Source of the DNA: Hsuehochloa calcarea
Lineage: Eukaryota; Streptophyta; Magnoliopsida; Poales; Poaceae
NCBI GenBank assembly: GCA_036346395.1
Contig: CM070602.1
Location: 15,261,098-15,325,097 of the forward strand
Reading direction: 5' to 3'
DNA length: 64,000 bases
Notes under the pieces: model-generated
What the model was told of the DNA's origin: nothing
Database searches by the model: none
The model's input: the letters and a program-made list of their open reading frames with translations, nothing else
Made by a program: the position numbers and the translations under genes
In this document: one piece after another, positions 30,904 through 43,025 of the stretch
Layout: each line of letters begins with the position of its first letter
Position numbering within the stretch: position 1 is the first letter of the stretch

Positions 30904-33900
30904 TGTAACATCCCAATTTTCAGAGCTTTTAAAATCTTTTTAATATTAATAGCAAGAGGATTTCCCATTTGGATTATTTGAATATTAATTTAAAAAGCTT
31001 AAATTGGACTTTAAGGACAAATTGATTTAATGTGCTTAATCCCAACATCAACAATTGTCAAAACTATTTTATTTAGATTCTATGTGCCTGGTTATGTTTT
31101 ATAGATTTTTCTGGAATTTTTCCAAAGTTATTTGCTATTTTCTAATTGCTATTTGCATTTTCTGGATTTATTTAAAAGAAAAACTATTTTAAATCCTTGA
31201 ACGATTAGGCCGAAGCCCAAAGACTATTCCACCGCTCAATCCCTGTACCGTTGGATCAACATCGCCCGCCGCCTCCGCGCTCGCGCTTTGCCCCGTTGGA
31301 TTGTCGCCGCGTGGCTTCGCCTGCTGATCTCGCTGCTCACTCGCCGCGCCGCTCTGCGCTGTTGATCGCCATCGCACGCCGCTCACTCGCGCCTCGCCGC
31401 CGCCGCCAGTGGGACCGCGATCCGAAGTCGTCGCTCCGCACTGCCTTCTTCTCCGCTGGCCGCGCCAGCCCCGCCATTTTCGGACACTCGAGCTTCGTCC
31501 ACAATTGCAAACGCCCCGATTTTGTGCACTGACAACGCCTTCTCGAAGCCTTATCTCCCGCACTGCTCCGGTTATTTTAAACTTCCAAATCGGATTCAAT
31601 CTCCGAGAATCGAGGATTTCAAAATCCAAATTGCTTTGGACCCGATTTGGGGATTTCAAACCGCGCGTCCCGAGCCTATAAATACCCTCCTAGCACCGCT
31701 CGACCTCCGCAACCCTAAGCCGCCACTCCCATCGTCCCCGACGCCTAGCGCCGCCAGCATTCCAAGCTTTAGGGTTTTCGCCGAGCTTCTTCTCCGGTGG
31801 ATTGCGCCGCCGTCGTCGCCGCCTTTGCTTCACCAATCGCACCATTGTGATCGAAAGTCTCGTGCTACCTCGCGCGCACTCTCGCCGCCGAGCATCGCCG
31901 AGCGCCGTCCGACAAAACCCGAGCCTCGCCGCTTCTCCTCGCCACGGCCATCTCCGCAACCTCAGTGCTCAAACCGGTGCCTCATGTGCGCAATAACCCC
32001 TCTACACATTGGTACCACTCACCACGGCGAAGAGCCGCTGTCGCGCTGCCATTGGTCCCGGAAGCCGCTCGCTGGCCAGAGCGTCGCTATCCGCCATCGC
32101 AATCGGCCACGGCTTTGTGCTGCTGTGTCGCCCTCGTGTCGCTGTGTCGGCCAAAGACACGCAAGACGTGGCTCATCCCACCGGCTCAGATCCCGTGGCT
32201 CGCGAGCTTAGTCCACCGTGAGTCGTGCATCGATAAAGGGTCCCACATGTCGATTTATTTTAAATCTATTTCTTTTTCCGAAATTCTACCGACGCAAGCA
32301 TTGCGCAATAATCCGATTTTCCTTTATAAAATAATTCGGAAATTCAAGAAAATCCAAATTAGGGTTTAATTGATTTTCCAATCTTCCAAAGCCCATATCT
32401 TTTGCATCCGAAGTCCAATTGAGCCCATTCAAATTTGTAAATTTATATAAAATTAAGATCTATTTAATGGTGAATTTTATTTAATTTTTGGAGTTTGTTT
32501 TGCCTCTGTTATTTATTTGTTTTATTTCTTTTGTCTCGTTTGCGAGTAGACGTCGATACTTCGGGGAATTTTGGAGAAGAAGGAGCACCTCAAGACCAAG
32601 ACCAATATCTAGATCTATTCCAAGGCAAGTTATACCTTTGATCATTTTGAACCCAGTTTTCAAAATACTTTGTTTCAATGTATTGCATTCTATTTCAAGT
32701 ATTTATTTAAATGCTTTTGGGTGTAGTTATTAATCCAAATTGTTATGCCACCTTGTCTATTGTATGCCATGATCTTTTGTCACCCTAGGTTGATTAATTA
32801 TTAGTTGGTATTATTGTAGCACCAACGTGGGTTGGTTAGATACGATTAGACTGCTTAGCCATGCCACGAGTCATCATTTCATGTGAGAGTTGCAATTATA
32901 AACTTGACTAAGTGATTATGGAACTGTGTGATGAATCTGTGTGCGCTGTGTGCTATTACTCGTTGATGGCATGTGTTGCACTTAATCAACAGGGTGGGAA
33001 AAGATTTAGACTGAGGCAAGTGGTGGATTCTGTGTGAATGGTGGAGCTGTGTGCTTATAAACTTTGTGATTTGGGAAAAACTGGAAGTCTTGCCTTGGTC
33101 AATTAAGGACTTAACTTTGTGCGCCATTGAACTGGGCCTTCACTGCATTTACCACATGCCTAGTATGGGTGGGCCCGACTTAGTAAGTTATGGAGTCTTG
33201 ACATTGACAACTCAGTTGTATTTAAGCTATGTGATGGGTTTGGAGGTGTGATATGTCACATCGCGGACGGTTCACGATCCTCGTCCAATGGTGTGTGTCG
33301 CTCCAAGGGTCGTGTGTACAAATTGACGGCAGAAAGCACACCAGAGTGTCATTGTTTGAGATGAAGTCTCGAAAGGTTTTGTTGTGATCAACTCGATCCG
33401 GTTGGTTTCATCGTGTGGGTAAAGTGTACAACCTCCGCAGAGTGTTTAAACCAATCTATTCGAATAGCCGCGTCCTCGCTATGGACATGCTCGAATTTCA
33501 CACGAGGGGTAGATTTTCATAAAACAATTGGGAAGGGTCACCGTGTGAGATAACTTGTTCAAATTGTGAAAGAACTTGATTAGACTATGTGTCCTTTGTG
33601 AAATCAATTGTTAACTTATTATTGTCTATTTGTTTTGAATTATGCTTTCAATCTATTATTTGTATTCAATTGCAAATGTTGCATTTCGCAAAATAACCAC
33701 GTAAGCCATTTCTTTGGAATAAGCCATCATGTATAAATGCATTCTGTGGTATGACTTGCAGTACGGTGTGTACTCACTCTTGCTAAACAAATCAATGTAT
33801 GGAGGAGTCGTCACCGCTTTTGAAGAAGAGTTCTACGAAGGTTGAACGTTAGGGTCTTGATCCCGCGGTTGCCTCGTGGTAAATTGATGGGAGCCACCGA

Positions 33901-34135
33901 GTTTATTTCGCTTCACGCAGCTTTATTTCTTTATTGTCACTTTGCATGGCTTAATAAATGTAACACTCGACCATAAGGTCCCAACAGCTTATTTGTTATT
34001 TAAATGTACTCGCTTATTCTTATATTCATTGTATGGATGTGATATTTCATCAATGTTGACACTGTGTGCACTAGCGTGATCCCGACTAGTGCGTAATACA
34101 CAGAGGGTCCAGATTTGCATATTTGGGTCCCGACA
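30904..34135 (+). repeat. LTR 1 of the array (3232 bp)
   Basis: The first 330 bp are AT-rich. About 31240-32220 is GC-rich with a TATA box, and the rest is AT-rich again. Compared with LTR 2 over 32881-33250, all nine differences I could see lie at CAG/CTG or CTGG positions (for example GACTGAGG against GACCGAGG). Confidence 0.93.
31677..31684 (+). promoter_or_regulatory. TATA box of LTR 1
   Basis: TATAAATA in the context GAGCC-TATAAATA-CCCTCC, followed by a pyrimidine-rich, CCG-rich leader. It is conserved in all three LTRs and is the likely Pol II start for element RNA (start about 30 bp downstream). Confidence 0.7.
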
Positions 34136-34139
34136 GAGG

Positions 34140-34152
34140 TGGTATCGAGCCA
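34140..34152 (+). other. Primer-binding site of internal region 1
   Basis: TGGTATCGAGCCA follows the LTR after 4 nt. It corresponds to the tRNA-iMet site TGGTATCAGAGC but lacks one base in the CAGAG stretch; the copy at 43012 is complete. Confidence 0.8.
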
Positions 34153-35340
34153 TACCGATCGTAGGTCTTGACCCTAGTTAGATTGGCCGTTCTTAGTGAG
34201 TCCAAAACTATTTTCTAAAGCAAATATTAACTTGCAAGATTAATTGAACTCTTTAACTCATCTCATGTCTCTCTTGACTCAACTATTGCTGAAATTCTTT
34301 CTCTCCCACGCTTTAAAGTTGTTTTATATCCTTGTCCATCTTGACAGATGCCTCGCCTTCGAGTTATGGAGAGCGCAAGGGAGGACTTGCCGCGAGCTTT
34401 GGAAGTTGCTACAAGTACTTGGAGGGTTCGATCGTCCATTGTACCGCGGGCGTTGCTTGGATTGTGAACGCCGAGATCGTGGAGTGATCTCGCCATTTGA
34501 CCGCCTCACGCCAGTGTAACACCAAGGCAAGCAAACCATCAACATCTCACTCGAAGGAGTATTTGGATTGAAGCAATCCAGAGTCTTCACGCCTTGCCAT
34601 CCCGAGGATCTGCAACATCTACTCGAGAGCTTCGTGACACGCTTTTTCGTTATCATCCCCGCACTTCCGACGTGGATCTTGCCGCCGCTTTTCCGTCTCA
34701 CGGAGGGAGAAGACAACGCCACCGTCGTGCATCTCGCCCGATTCGCCACGCTCAAGAAGAATCGTTGGAGTTAGCCGCCACAGAGCCGGAGGTACCTATG
34801 AGACTCTTCGAGAGTCAAGAAAGGATCGCCATATTAGAAGAAACTCTTTATGGACGACACGATCACGAAGAAGACATCAAGAGGAAGACCTGAAGAAGTC
34901 GATGGACCGGCCGAACCGTAAGAGCCGCAGAGGCAAGCGTGAGCTGAAGCACCAAGAAGACTGCACTGAGAGACACTGCGCCCTGTTGCACCACCTCGGG
35001 ACATCGATCGGTTGCAAGGATGCCACCACTTCGTGTCTACAAAGAAAGGGAGCACCGCCAAGGTCATGGAGGCTATTTGATTGAGTAGTCTGCTCGCGTT
35101 GTTTGTGCTTAGCCGCTTTATGTCTTGAGTCGCCTTTAGGCGGTAGTTTGGTGTGCTTAAGTTCGTCCTTATTTTTGTGTGCAAGTATGAGCTGCAAAGG
35201 CCCTTAGGCATTTGTTGCAAGCCATACTATTATCTTAATCAATATAAGAGTTTCATTGAGCTTTCTTAAAATATGTTGGGTTTTACCTACCCCGCTTAGT
35301 TCTACAACTTATCTCGTGCTTGCTACCTTATCTAACCCTT
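34153..35340 (+). other. Leader region of internal region 1
   Basis: Untranslated leader between primer site and gag. Frames here (34244-34519, 34594-34893) are shifted pieces of a leader that also occurs at 43026-44220 and, inverted, at 55310-56450. An acidic GLU-rich stretch is readable in the D/G copy. No domain is recognised. Confidence 0.5.
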
Positions 35341-35352
35341 GAGATTCACCCG

Positions 35353-36545
35353 ATGGTTCGGACTCGTCAAGTCTGCTTGCAAGTGGTTCCGATACTCGAA
35401 GATCGTAGGACGGAGCAAATCCCCGCAGCAGCCCACCACAAGCACCTTCATCGATCTGCAGAATTTTGGAGCATTCATGACGGCTCGCACCGGTGATGTA
35501 CACCATGATGAATCGATGCAAGCTATGAATAACCGTGAGCAACAACAATCAAGATCACAATGGAGCCCCAGCTTGCTCATGGTCACAATGGATCATCCAA
35601 GTTGGCGGAGTTTATGAGAACCCGCCCACCAACTTTTCTCGACATGTCTCACCAAGAGAAGGCGATGATTGGCTTCGTGTTATTGAGAGGAAACCGCGAT
35701 CACTCAATGCAATGATCATGAAAAAGTTCTCATGCGCCTCTCACGGATGGAAGGCATTGTCGCGAATGGTGGAAAACTTTGTCTTGCGCATGGAACGCCG
35801 CAAGATATTACTTGGGAAGAGTTCACAATCGCCGCCAAGATCATGTACCGTAAGGAATCATGGATCCAAGAAGGATGAATTTCGTGCTCTCAAGCAAGGA
35901 GGAATGTCGCTGATCGACTACCTCAACAAATTCTCTCAACTTGCTCGATATGTCGCAGAAGATGTCGCCACCGACAAGGCTCGTCAAAGTCATTTTACAA
36001 AGGATTGAACATCGGACTTCAAGTCAACTTGATCGCCCACACCTTTCCGGATTTTCAAGAGTTGATCAACAAGGCTTTGATTCTAGAGGATAAGCGCAAG
36101 GAATTGGAAGATCATCGTAGCGCAGAATGGCTCAAAGAAGGAAGTCACCAACCCCACCGAGGGCAAGAATGATTCCACCGCAGCTTAGCCGCTTCCACCA
36201 CACTCTCTGCACCACCGCACCAACTTCAAGACTCGCCCGCTTGCTCGTAACTTCCGCAACCCCGCACTACCAACCCCAATCCAATAAGCAACCCACGTAA
36301 TACAACCGAGTTTGCTTTACATCCGTCGGCCAGGCATTTCGCCAACCGATGTCCGCAGAATGGGACTATCACTCAAAGACGCTTCAACCTTGGGAATACA
36401 CCACCAAGACACCAAGACAAGGCAACCATCAAGGAACTTCTCAAGCTACGGTCAATCCGGAGGAGCACCGCCATCGGTGGTCGAGGTCGTGTCAACCACG
36501 TCACTCTAGAAGGAGCCCAAGAAGCACCGACGCTGTACTTGGGTA
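35353..36545 (+). pseudogene. gag of internal region 1 (frameshifted)
   Basis: The start MVRTRQ is at 35353. Readable pieces include LAEFMRT-like, DDWLRVIERK, EFRALKQGGMSLIDYLNKFSQ and LINKALILEDKRKEL. A zinc-knuckle remnant near 36330 (FANRCPQNG-like) follows. Against the second copy there are many small indels around CAG/CTG. The D/G copy shows the same gene with far fewer breaks. Confidence 0.75.
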
Positions 36546-36845
36546 AGTTCCTAGTAAATTCAAGACCGTGATCGCCTGCTTGATTCGAGCTTCGATTCGC
36601 TTGTTTCGGAATTTTGCAACTAAGAACAAATTGGAAGTTATGCATCTTAAGCATACTCTGTTAGTCCAATACCGAGCAGAGCTAAGTTCTAAAGTTGGAT
36701 GTTTAGGAGCTAGGCTACTCATAGTCGGAGTTGAGTTTCTAGCCAACCTAATAGTTCTAGACACTCGCACCATAGATGTCATCCTTGGTATGGATTGGTT
36801 ATCCAAACATAAAGCGATGCTAGATTGTGGCGAAGAGCCGTGACA
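36546..36845 (+). pseudogene. Protease of internal region 1
   Basis: ASIRLFRNFATKNKLEVMHL and VILGMDWLSKHKAMLDCGEE are the flanking blocks of chromoviral proteases. The active-site DSGA codons are disrupted: GATTCGAGC here, GATTACGGAGC in the second copy, GATTCTGGAG in D/G. The differences fall on a CTGG site. Confidence 0.75.
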
Positions 36846-36964
36846 ATTGAGGATACCACAGAAAGAAAGTAGAATTTCTAGCCACCTCAAGACGTGATGG
36901 ACATTTGGTAGTCAACAGATTGAAGACAGCTTTGGAAGACGTACTGTAGTCGAGATTACCGGAT

Positions 36965-37680
36965 GTATTTCCGAAGAGTTACCAGAATGCCACCGACCGT
37001 GACATTGAGTTTGTCATCGATCTAGTGCCGAACAAAGACCAATTTCAAGAGACCCTATCGGATGCCACCGATGAACTTGTGGAAATGAAGAAGCGGATAG
37101 AAGAACTACTTGAGAAAGGTTTTGTAAGACCTAGTTCGCCGCCATGGGGAGCACTGCTTTGTTCGTCAAGAAGAAAGATGGAAGTATGAGAATGTGTATC
37201 GATTATCGCTCTCTCAACGAAGTCACCATCAAGAACAAGTACCCATTGCCCGTATAGATGATTTGTTCGACCGGATGAAAGGAGCCGAGTATTCTCCAAG
37301 ATCGATCTACGATCGAGGTTACCATCGCTTGAAGATTTGTCCTAAGGATGTACCAAAGACCGCTTTCTCAACCCGGTATGGACATTATGAGTTTTTAGTC
37401 ATGTCTTTTGGATTGACTAATGCCCTCGCCTATTTCATGAACATGATGAACAAAGTATTCATGGAATATTTGGATAAGTTCGTGGTAGTATTCATTGATG
37501 ATATTTTGGTATACTCAAAGTCAAAAGAAGAACATACAGACATTTGAGATTAATCCTAGAGAAGCTCAGAGGACATCGCTTGTATGCCAAGTTCAGCAAG
37601 TGTGACTTTTGGAAGAAGAAAGTTGATTTCTCGGTCATGTGATGACAAAGAAGGAGTAGCATTGACCGGAAAGGTTAAAG
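36965..37680 (+). pseudogene. Reverse transcriptase of internal region 1
   Basis: Blocks in order: VEMKKRIEELLEKGFVRPSS, CIDYRSLNEVTIKNKYPLP, a shift at 37250, GYHRLKICPKDVPKTAFSTR, EFLVMSFGLTNALAYFMN, and the catalytic VVVFIDDILVYSKSKEEH at about 37480-37530. FIDD is intact. Two or three shifts interrupt the frame. Confidence 0.88.
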
Positions 37681-37689
37681 TCAGAATGA

Positions 37690-38290
37690 ATTGGGAGCAC
37701 CCAAGACGGTTACTCAAATTCGTAGTTTCTTGGGAATGGCAGATACTATCGTCGTTTCATTGAAGGATTCTCAACGATTGCTAAGCCTCTTACGCAATTA
37801 TTGAAGAAAGAGAAGAAGTACATTTGGACCCCACTTGTGAAGAGAGTTTTCAAGAATTGAAGAAACGTCGACTTCAAATTTCAAGCTAGTTTTGCTTGGA
37901 TATTAGTAAGGATTTTGATATCTATTGTGATGCTTCGCCAAGGATTAGGATGTGTCCTTATGCAAGAAGGAAGAGTCACGCTTATGCGCCAAGGCAATTA
38001 AGGCCTCATGAAGAGAATTATCCTACCCATGATTTGGAATTAGCCGTAGTGCATGCCTTGAAGATTTGGCGTCATTATCTCATCGGTAATCGCTGTGAAG
38101 TCTACACAGATCATAAGAGCCTGAAGTACATATTCACTCAGTCTGATTTGAACATGAGACAGAGAAGATGGTTGGAATTAATAAAGGATTATAATCTTGG
38201 AATCCATTACCATCCTGGTAAGGCCAATGTAGTTGCAGATGCACTGAGTCGTAAGAGCTACTGCAATGCTCGAAGCAAAAGAGTTGTGTC
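37690..38290 (+). pseudogene. RNase H of internal region 1
   Basis: FDIYCDAS is followed by a shift, then RQLRPHEENYPTHDLELA, VHALKIWRHYLIGNRCEVYT and DHKSLKYIFTQSDLNMRQRR, then WLELIKDYNLGIHYHPGKAN and VVADALSRKS. These are the standard RNase H blocks; the last marks the link to integrase. Confidence 0.88.
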
Positions 38291-38299
38291 GTAACTTCA

Positions 38300-39530
38300 G
38301 AGAAATTTCGAAGCTACACTAGAAGTTGTTCCTGAAGGATTTGTGGCCAGTCTGGAAGTGCAGTCTACTCTGGAGAAACAGATTCGTGAAGCGCAACCCA
38401 AGGATTCTGAGTTTGCTGATCTCAAGAAGAAGATGTCAGAAGGAAAATTTAAAGACTTCACCATAGATGATCAGGATATACTGTGGATCAATGGACGATC
38501 ATGTACCGATATTGATGGATTAAGACACCGATTCAAGGAAGCCCATGACTCAAAGTATTCAATTCACCCCGAAGCACTAAGATGTATCAGATGTTAAGAA
38601 TAAGTTTTGGTGGCCAAACTTAAAGCGAGATGTCGCAGAGTTCGTTGCCTTATGCGACGGTGTCGAAAGTAAAGGCAGAGCATCGAGACCAGCAGGTTTG
38701 CTACAACCACCAAGATACCGTAATGGAAGTGGAAGAGATCGGTATGGATTTCATTACCGGTTTACCCAAGACTCAATCAGTTATGATTCAATTTGGGTAA
38801 TAGTGGATCGCTTGACTAAGGTTGCCCATTTCTTGCCAAATCAAAACCACTTATTCGGAGATCGCTTATGGAATTGTATATGACAAAATTATCACCGCAC
38901 GGTGTACCTAAGAAGATAGTGTCGATCGAGGATCTCAATTCACCTCTCGCTTTTGGCGAGTCTACATGAAGCCCAGAACTCATCTAAATTTCAAGATCGC
39001 TTATCATCCATGCATGATGGATGATCAAAGAGTCAACCGATATTAGAAGATATGTTAAGAGCACGTGCCTTAGCTAATGCTACCGATTGGGATAAGAGTT
39101 TATCGTATGCGAATTCTCGTACAACAACGCTTATCAAGCCGCTTGCAGATGTCACCATTTGAAGCTTTGTATGGTCGTGTCGCAGAACTCCGCTGAATTG
39201 GTCGAGATCACAACGCGTAGTGTTCGGGCCGATATTATTCGAAGTCAAGAACAAGTTGCTATGATCGAGAGAGGTTAAAAATAGCCCACCCGTGCAAAAG
39301 AGTTATGCCGATAATCGTCGTCGTGACCTTAGCTTTGAACCGTAAGATTTTGTGTATCTTCGAGTTACTCCGCCGAGGTGTTAAGAGATTCCACACCAAA
39401 GGGAAGCTTGCTCCAAGGTATGTGGGTCCATTCAAGGTTTTGGAACGCCGTGGAGAAGTTGCGTGCATTAGAGCTACCACACCATTAGCAGAGTGCATGA
39501 TGTCTTTCATGTCTCTCACCAAGAAGTGTC
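38300..39530 (+). pseudogene. Integrase of internal region 1
   Basis: It opens with LEVQSTLEKQIREAQPKDSE and DQDILWINGR. The zinc region is partly readable (HDSKYSIHPE, WWPNLKRDVAEFV). The core has a DFHYRF / SYDSIWVIVDRLTKVAHFLP segment (first catalytic Asp region). The second Asp region is shifted (GTCGATCGAGGATCTCAATTC). The C-terminal GPY module is clean: KRFHTKGKLAPRYVGPFKVL. Confidence 0.82.
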
Positions 39531-39720
39531 TTCGTGTGCTGAAGAGCGCACTGCTGGAGTCAATTGAATCAAGGAGGATCTCACGTACAAAGAACAACTC
39601 GTTAGGATTTTGGATGTCGCAGCGCCGCACTGTAAGCAAGACCGTTCGTTTACGCAAAGTCCAAAGGAGTAACCACTGTAAGGAGAAGCAACGTGGGAAC
39701 GTGAAGAAGAGTTGAAACCG
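39530..39720 (+). pseudogene. Chromodomain-like tail of internal region 1
   Basis: After HDVFHVSQLKKCL-like coding, a shifted frame holds a RILDVAxR, KTVRLRKVQ, SNH, EATWERE, EFPSLF series, which matches the C-terminal chromodomain of Del/Tekay elements. In host terms this targets integration to heterochromatin. It ends shortly before the polypurine tract. Confidence 0.65.
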
Positions 39721-39768
39721 AGTTCCCTAGCCTTTTCTCTATAGCCTAATCTCGGGACGAGATTCGCT

Positions 39769-39781
39769 TAAGGGGGAGGTT
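39769..39781 (+). other. Polypurine tract of internal region 1
   Basis: AAGGGGGAGGTTT directly precedes LTR 2. The second copy at 48699-48711 has one more G. Confidence 0.8.
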
Positions 39782-42700
39782 TGTAACATCCCAATTTTCG
39801 AGCTTTAAAATCTTTTAAATATTAATAGCAAGAGAATTTCCCATTTGGATTATTTGAATATTAATTTAAAAGCTTAAATTGGACTTTAAGGACAAATTGA
39901 TTTAATGTGCTTAATCCCAACATCAACAATTGTCAAAACTATTTTATTTAGATTCTATATGCTTGGTTATATTTTATAGAATTTTCCGAATTTTTCCAAA
40001 GTCATTTGCTATTTTCTAATTGCTATTTGCATTTTCTCGGATTTATTTAAAAGAAAACCTATTTTAAATCCTTGAACAGATCGGGCCAAACCCAAGACTA
40101 TTCCACCGCTCAATCCCACCGTTGATCAACATCGCTCGCCGCCGCCGCCTGCCGCTTCGCGCTTGCCCCGTTGGATTGTCGCAGCGTGGCTTCGCCTCGC
40201 TGATCTCGCTGTCGCCGCTTCGCGCTCGCTCAAGCGCCGTTGATCGCCATCGCACGCCGCTCACTCGCGCCGCCGCTGCCGCCAGTGGGACCGCGACCGA
40301 AGTCGTCGTCTCCGCTGCCGCCTTCTTCTCTGGCGCGCGCGCGTCCGCCATTTTCGACCTCCTGAGCTTCGTCCGACAATTGCGCAACGCCCTCGATTTT
40401 GTGCACGGATAACGCCTTCCGAAGCCTTATCTCTCCCGCACCTGCTCCGGTTATTTTAAACTTCCAAATCGGATTCAATCTCCGAGAATCGAGGATTTCA
40501 AAATCCAAATTGCTTTGACCCGATTTGGGATTTCCAACCGGCGCTCTCGAGCCTATAAATACCCCTCCTAGCACCGCCGACCTCCGCAACCCTAAGCCGC
40601 CACTCCCATCGTCCCGACGCTCTAGCGCCGCATTCCAAGCTTTAGGGTTTTCGCCGAGCTTCTTCTCCGGTGGATTGCGCCGCCGTCGCCGCCGCCTTGC
40701 TCCACCAATCGCACCATTGTGATCGCGAAGTCTCGAGCTACCTCGCGCACCTCCTCGTCGCCGAGCATCGCCGAGCGCCGTCCGACAAAACCCGAGCCCT
40801 CGCCGCTTCCCTCGCCACGGCCATCTCCGTCAACCTCGGTGCTCAAACCGTGCCCTCATGTGCGCAATAACCCCTCTACACATTGGTACCACTCACCACG
40901 GCCAAGAGCCGCTGTTCGCTGCTGCCATTGGTCCCCGAGCGCCGCTCGCCGCCAGAGCCGCGTCAAGCCGCCATCGCAACCGCCGCGTCGCCTTTGTGCT
41001 CGCAGTCGCCTCGTGGTCGCTGTCGGCCACAAGACACGCAAGACGTGGCTCACCCACCGGCTCAGATCCCGTGGCTCGGTGAGCTTAGTCCACCGTGAGT
41101 CGTGCACCGACAAAGGGTCCACATGTCGATTTATTTTTAAATCTATTTCTTTTTCCGAAATTCTACCGACGCAAGCATTGCGCAATAATCCGATTTTCCT
41201 TTATAAAATAATTCGGAAATTCAAGAAAATCCAAATTAGGGTTTAATTGATTTTCCAATCTTCCAAAGCCCATATCTTTTGCATCCAAGTCCAATTGAGC
41301 CCATTCAAATTTGTAAATTTATATAAAATTAAGATCTATTTAATGGTGAATTTTATTTAATTTTGGAGTTTGTTTTGCCTCTGTTATTTATTTGTTTTAT
41401 TTCTTTTGTCTCGCTTGCGAGTAGACGCCGATACTTTGGGAATTTTGCGTAAGAAGGAGCACCTCAAGACCAAGACCAATATCTAGATCTATTCCAAGGC
41501 AAGTTATACCTTTGATCATTTTGAACCCGCCAAAATACTTTGTTTCAATGTATTGCATTCTATTTCAAGTATTTATTTAAATGCTTTTGGGTGTAGTTAT
41601 TAATCCAAATTGTTATGCCACCTTGTCTATTGTATGCCATGATCTTTTGTCACCCTAGGTTGATTAATTATTAGTTGGTATTATTGTAGCACCAACGTGG
41701 GTTGGTTAGATACGATTAGATCGCTTAGCCATGCCACGAGTCATCATTTCATGTGAGAGTTGCAATTATAAACTTGACTAAGTGATTATGGAACTGTGTG
41801 ATGAATCTGTGTGTGTGTGTGCTATTACTCGTTGATGGCATGTGTTGCACTTAATCAGCAGGTGGGAAAAGATTTAGACCGAGGCAAGTGGTGGATTCTG
41901 TGAATGGTGGAGCTGTGTGCTTATAAACTTTGTGATTTGGGAAAAAGCGAAGTCTTGCCTTGGTCAATTAAGGACTTAACTTTGTGCGCCATTGAACTGG
42001 GCTTCTTCTGCACGACCACATGCCTAGTATGGGCCGGCCTGACTTAGTAAGTTATGGAGTCTTGACATTGACAACTCAAAGTTGTATTTAAGCTATGTGA
42101 TGGGTCGGAGGTGTGATATGTCACATCGCGGACGGTTCATTGCATCCTCGCCCAATGGTGTGTGTCGCTCCAAGGGCCGTGTGTACAAATTGACTAAAGA
42201 AAGCACACCAGAGTGTCATTGTTTGAGATGAAGTCTCAAAGGTTTTGTTGTGATCAACTCGATCCGGTTGGTTTCATCGTGTGGGTAAAGTGTACAACCT
42301 CTGCAGAGTGTTTAAACCAATCTATTCGAATAGCCGCCCCTGCTATGGACATGCTCGGAATTTCACACGAGGGGTAGATTTTCATAAAACAATTGGGAAG
42401 GGTCACCGTGTGAGATAACTTGTTCACCGTGTGAAAGAACTTGATTTAGACTATGTGTACTTTGTGAAATCAATTGTTAACTTATTATTGTCTATTTGTT
42501 TTGAATTATGCTTTCAATCTATTATTTGGTATTCAATTGCAAATGTTGCATTTCTGCAAAATAACCACATAAGCCATTTCTTTGGAATAAGCCATCATGT
42601 ATAAATGCATTCTGTGGTATGACTTATGCGTACGGTGTGTACTCACTCTTGCTAAACAAATCAATGTATGGAGGAGTCGTCACTTTGCTTTTGAAGAAGA

Positions 42701-43007
42701 GTTCTCTGAAGGTTGAACGTTAGGGTCTTGATCCCATCGGTTGCTCGTGGTAAATTGATGGGAGCCACCGAGTTTATTTCGCTTCACTGTAGTTTATTTC
42801 TTTATTGTCAGCCTTGCATGGCTTAATAAATGTAACACTCGACCATAAGGTCCCAACAGTTATTTGTTATTTAAATGTACTCGTTTATTCCTATATTCAT
42901 TGTATGGATGTGATATTTCATCAATGTTGACACTGTGTGCACTAGCGTGATCCTGGACTAGTGCAGAATACACAGAGGGTCCAGATTTGCATATTTGGGT
43001 CCCGACA
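39782..43007 (+). repeat. LTR 2 of the array (shared central LTR, 3226 bp)
   Basis: It serves as the 3' LTR of internal region 1 and the 5' LTR of internal region 2. It is followed directly by a primer site and preceded directly by a polypurine tract, so no DNA was added at the junction. It contains a (TG)n run at about 41806-41820 where LTR 1 reads TGTGCGCTGTGTG. Confidence 0.93.
40554..40561 (+). promoter_or_regulatory. TATA box of LTR 2
   Basis: TATAAATA in the context GAGCC-TATAAATA-CCCCTCC, the same position as in LTR 1. Confidence 0.7.
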
Positions 43008-43011
43008 GAGG

Positions 43012-43025
43012 TGGTATCAGAGCCA
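43012..43025 (+). other. Primer-binding site of internal region 2
   Basis: TGGTATCAGAGCCA, 4 nt after LTR 2; a full tRNA-iMet complementary site. Confidence 0.9.

Noticed and set aside
31522..32211. 229-codon frame in LTR 1 (and similar frames at 40719-41246 and 51415-51846)
   Set aside because: It lies in the GC-rich LTR core, where stops are rare by composition. The three LTR copies do not conserve the frame, and long frames exist on the other strand too.
41806..41820. (TG)n microsatellite as a feature
   Set aside because: It is short, and at the same position in LTR 1 the run is broken by CGCTG; it probably reflects miscalled CTG.
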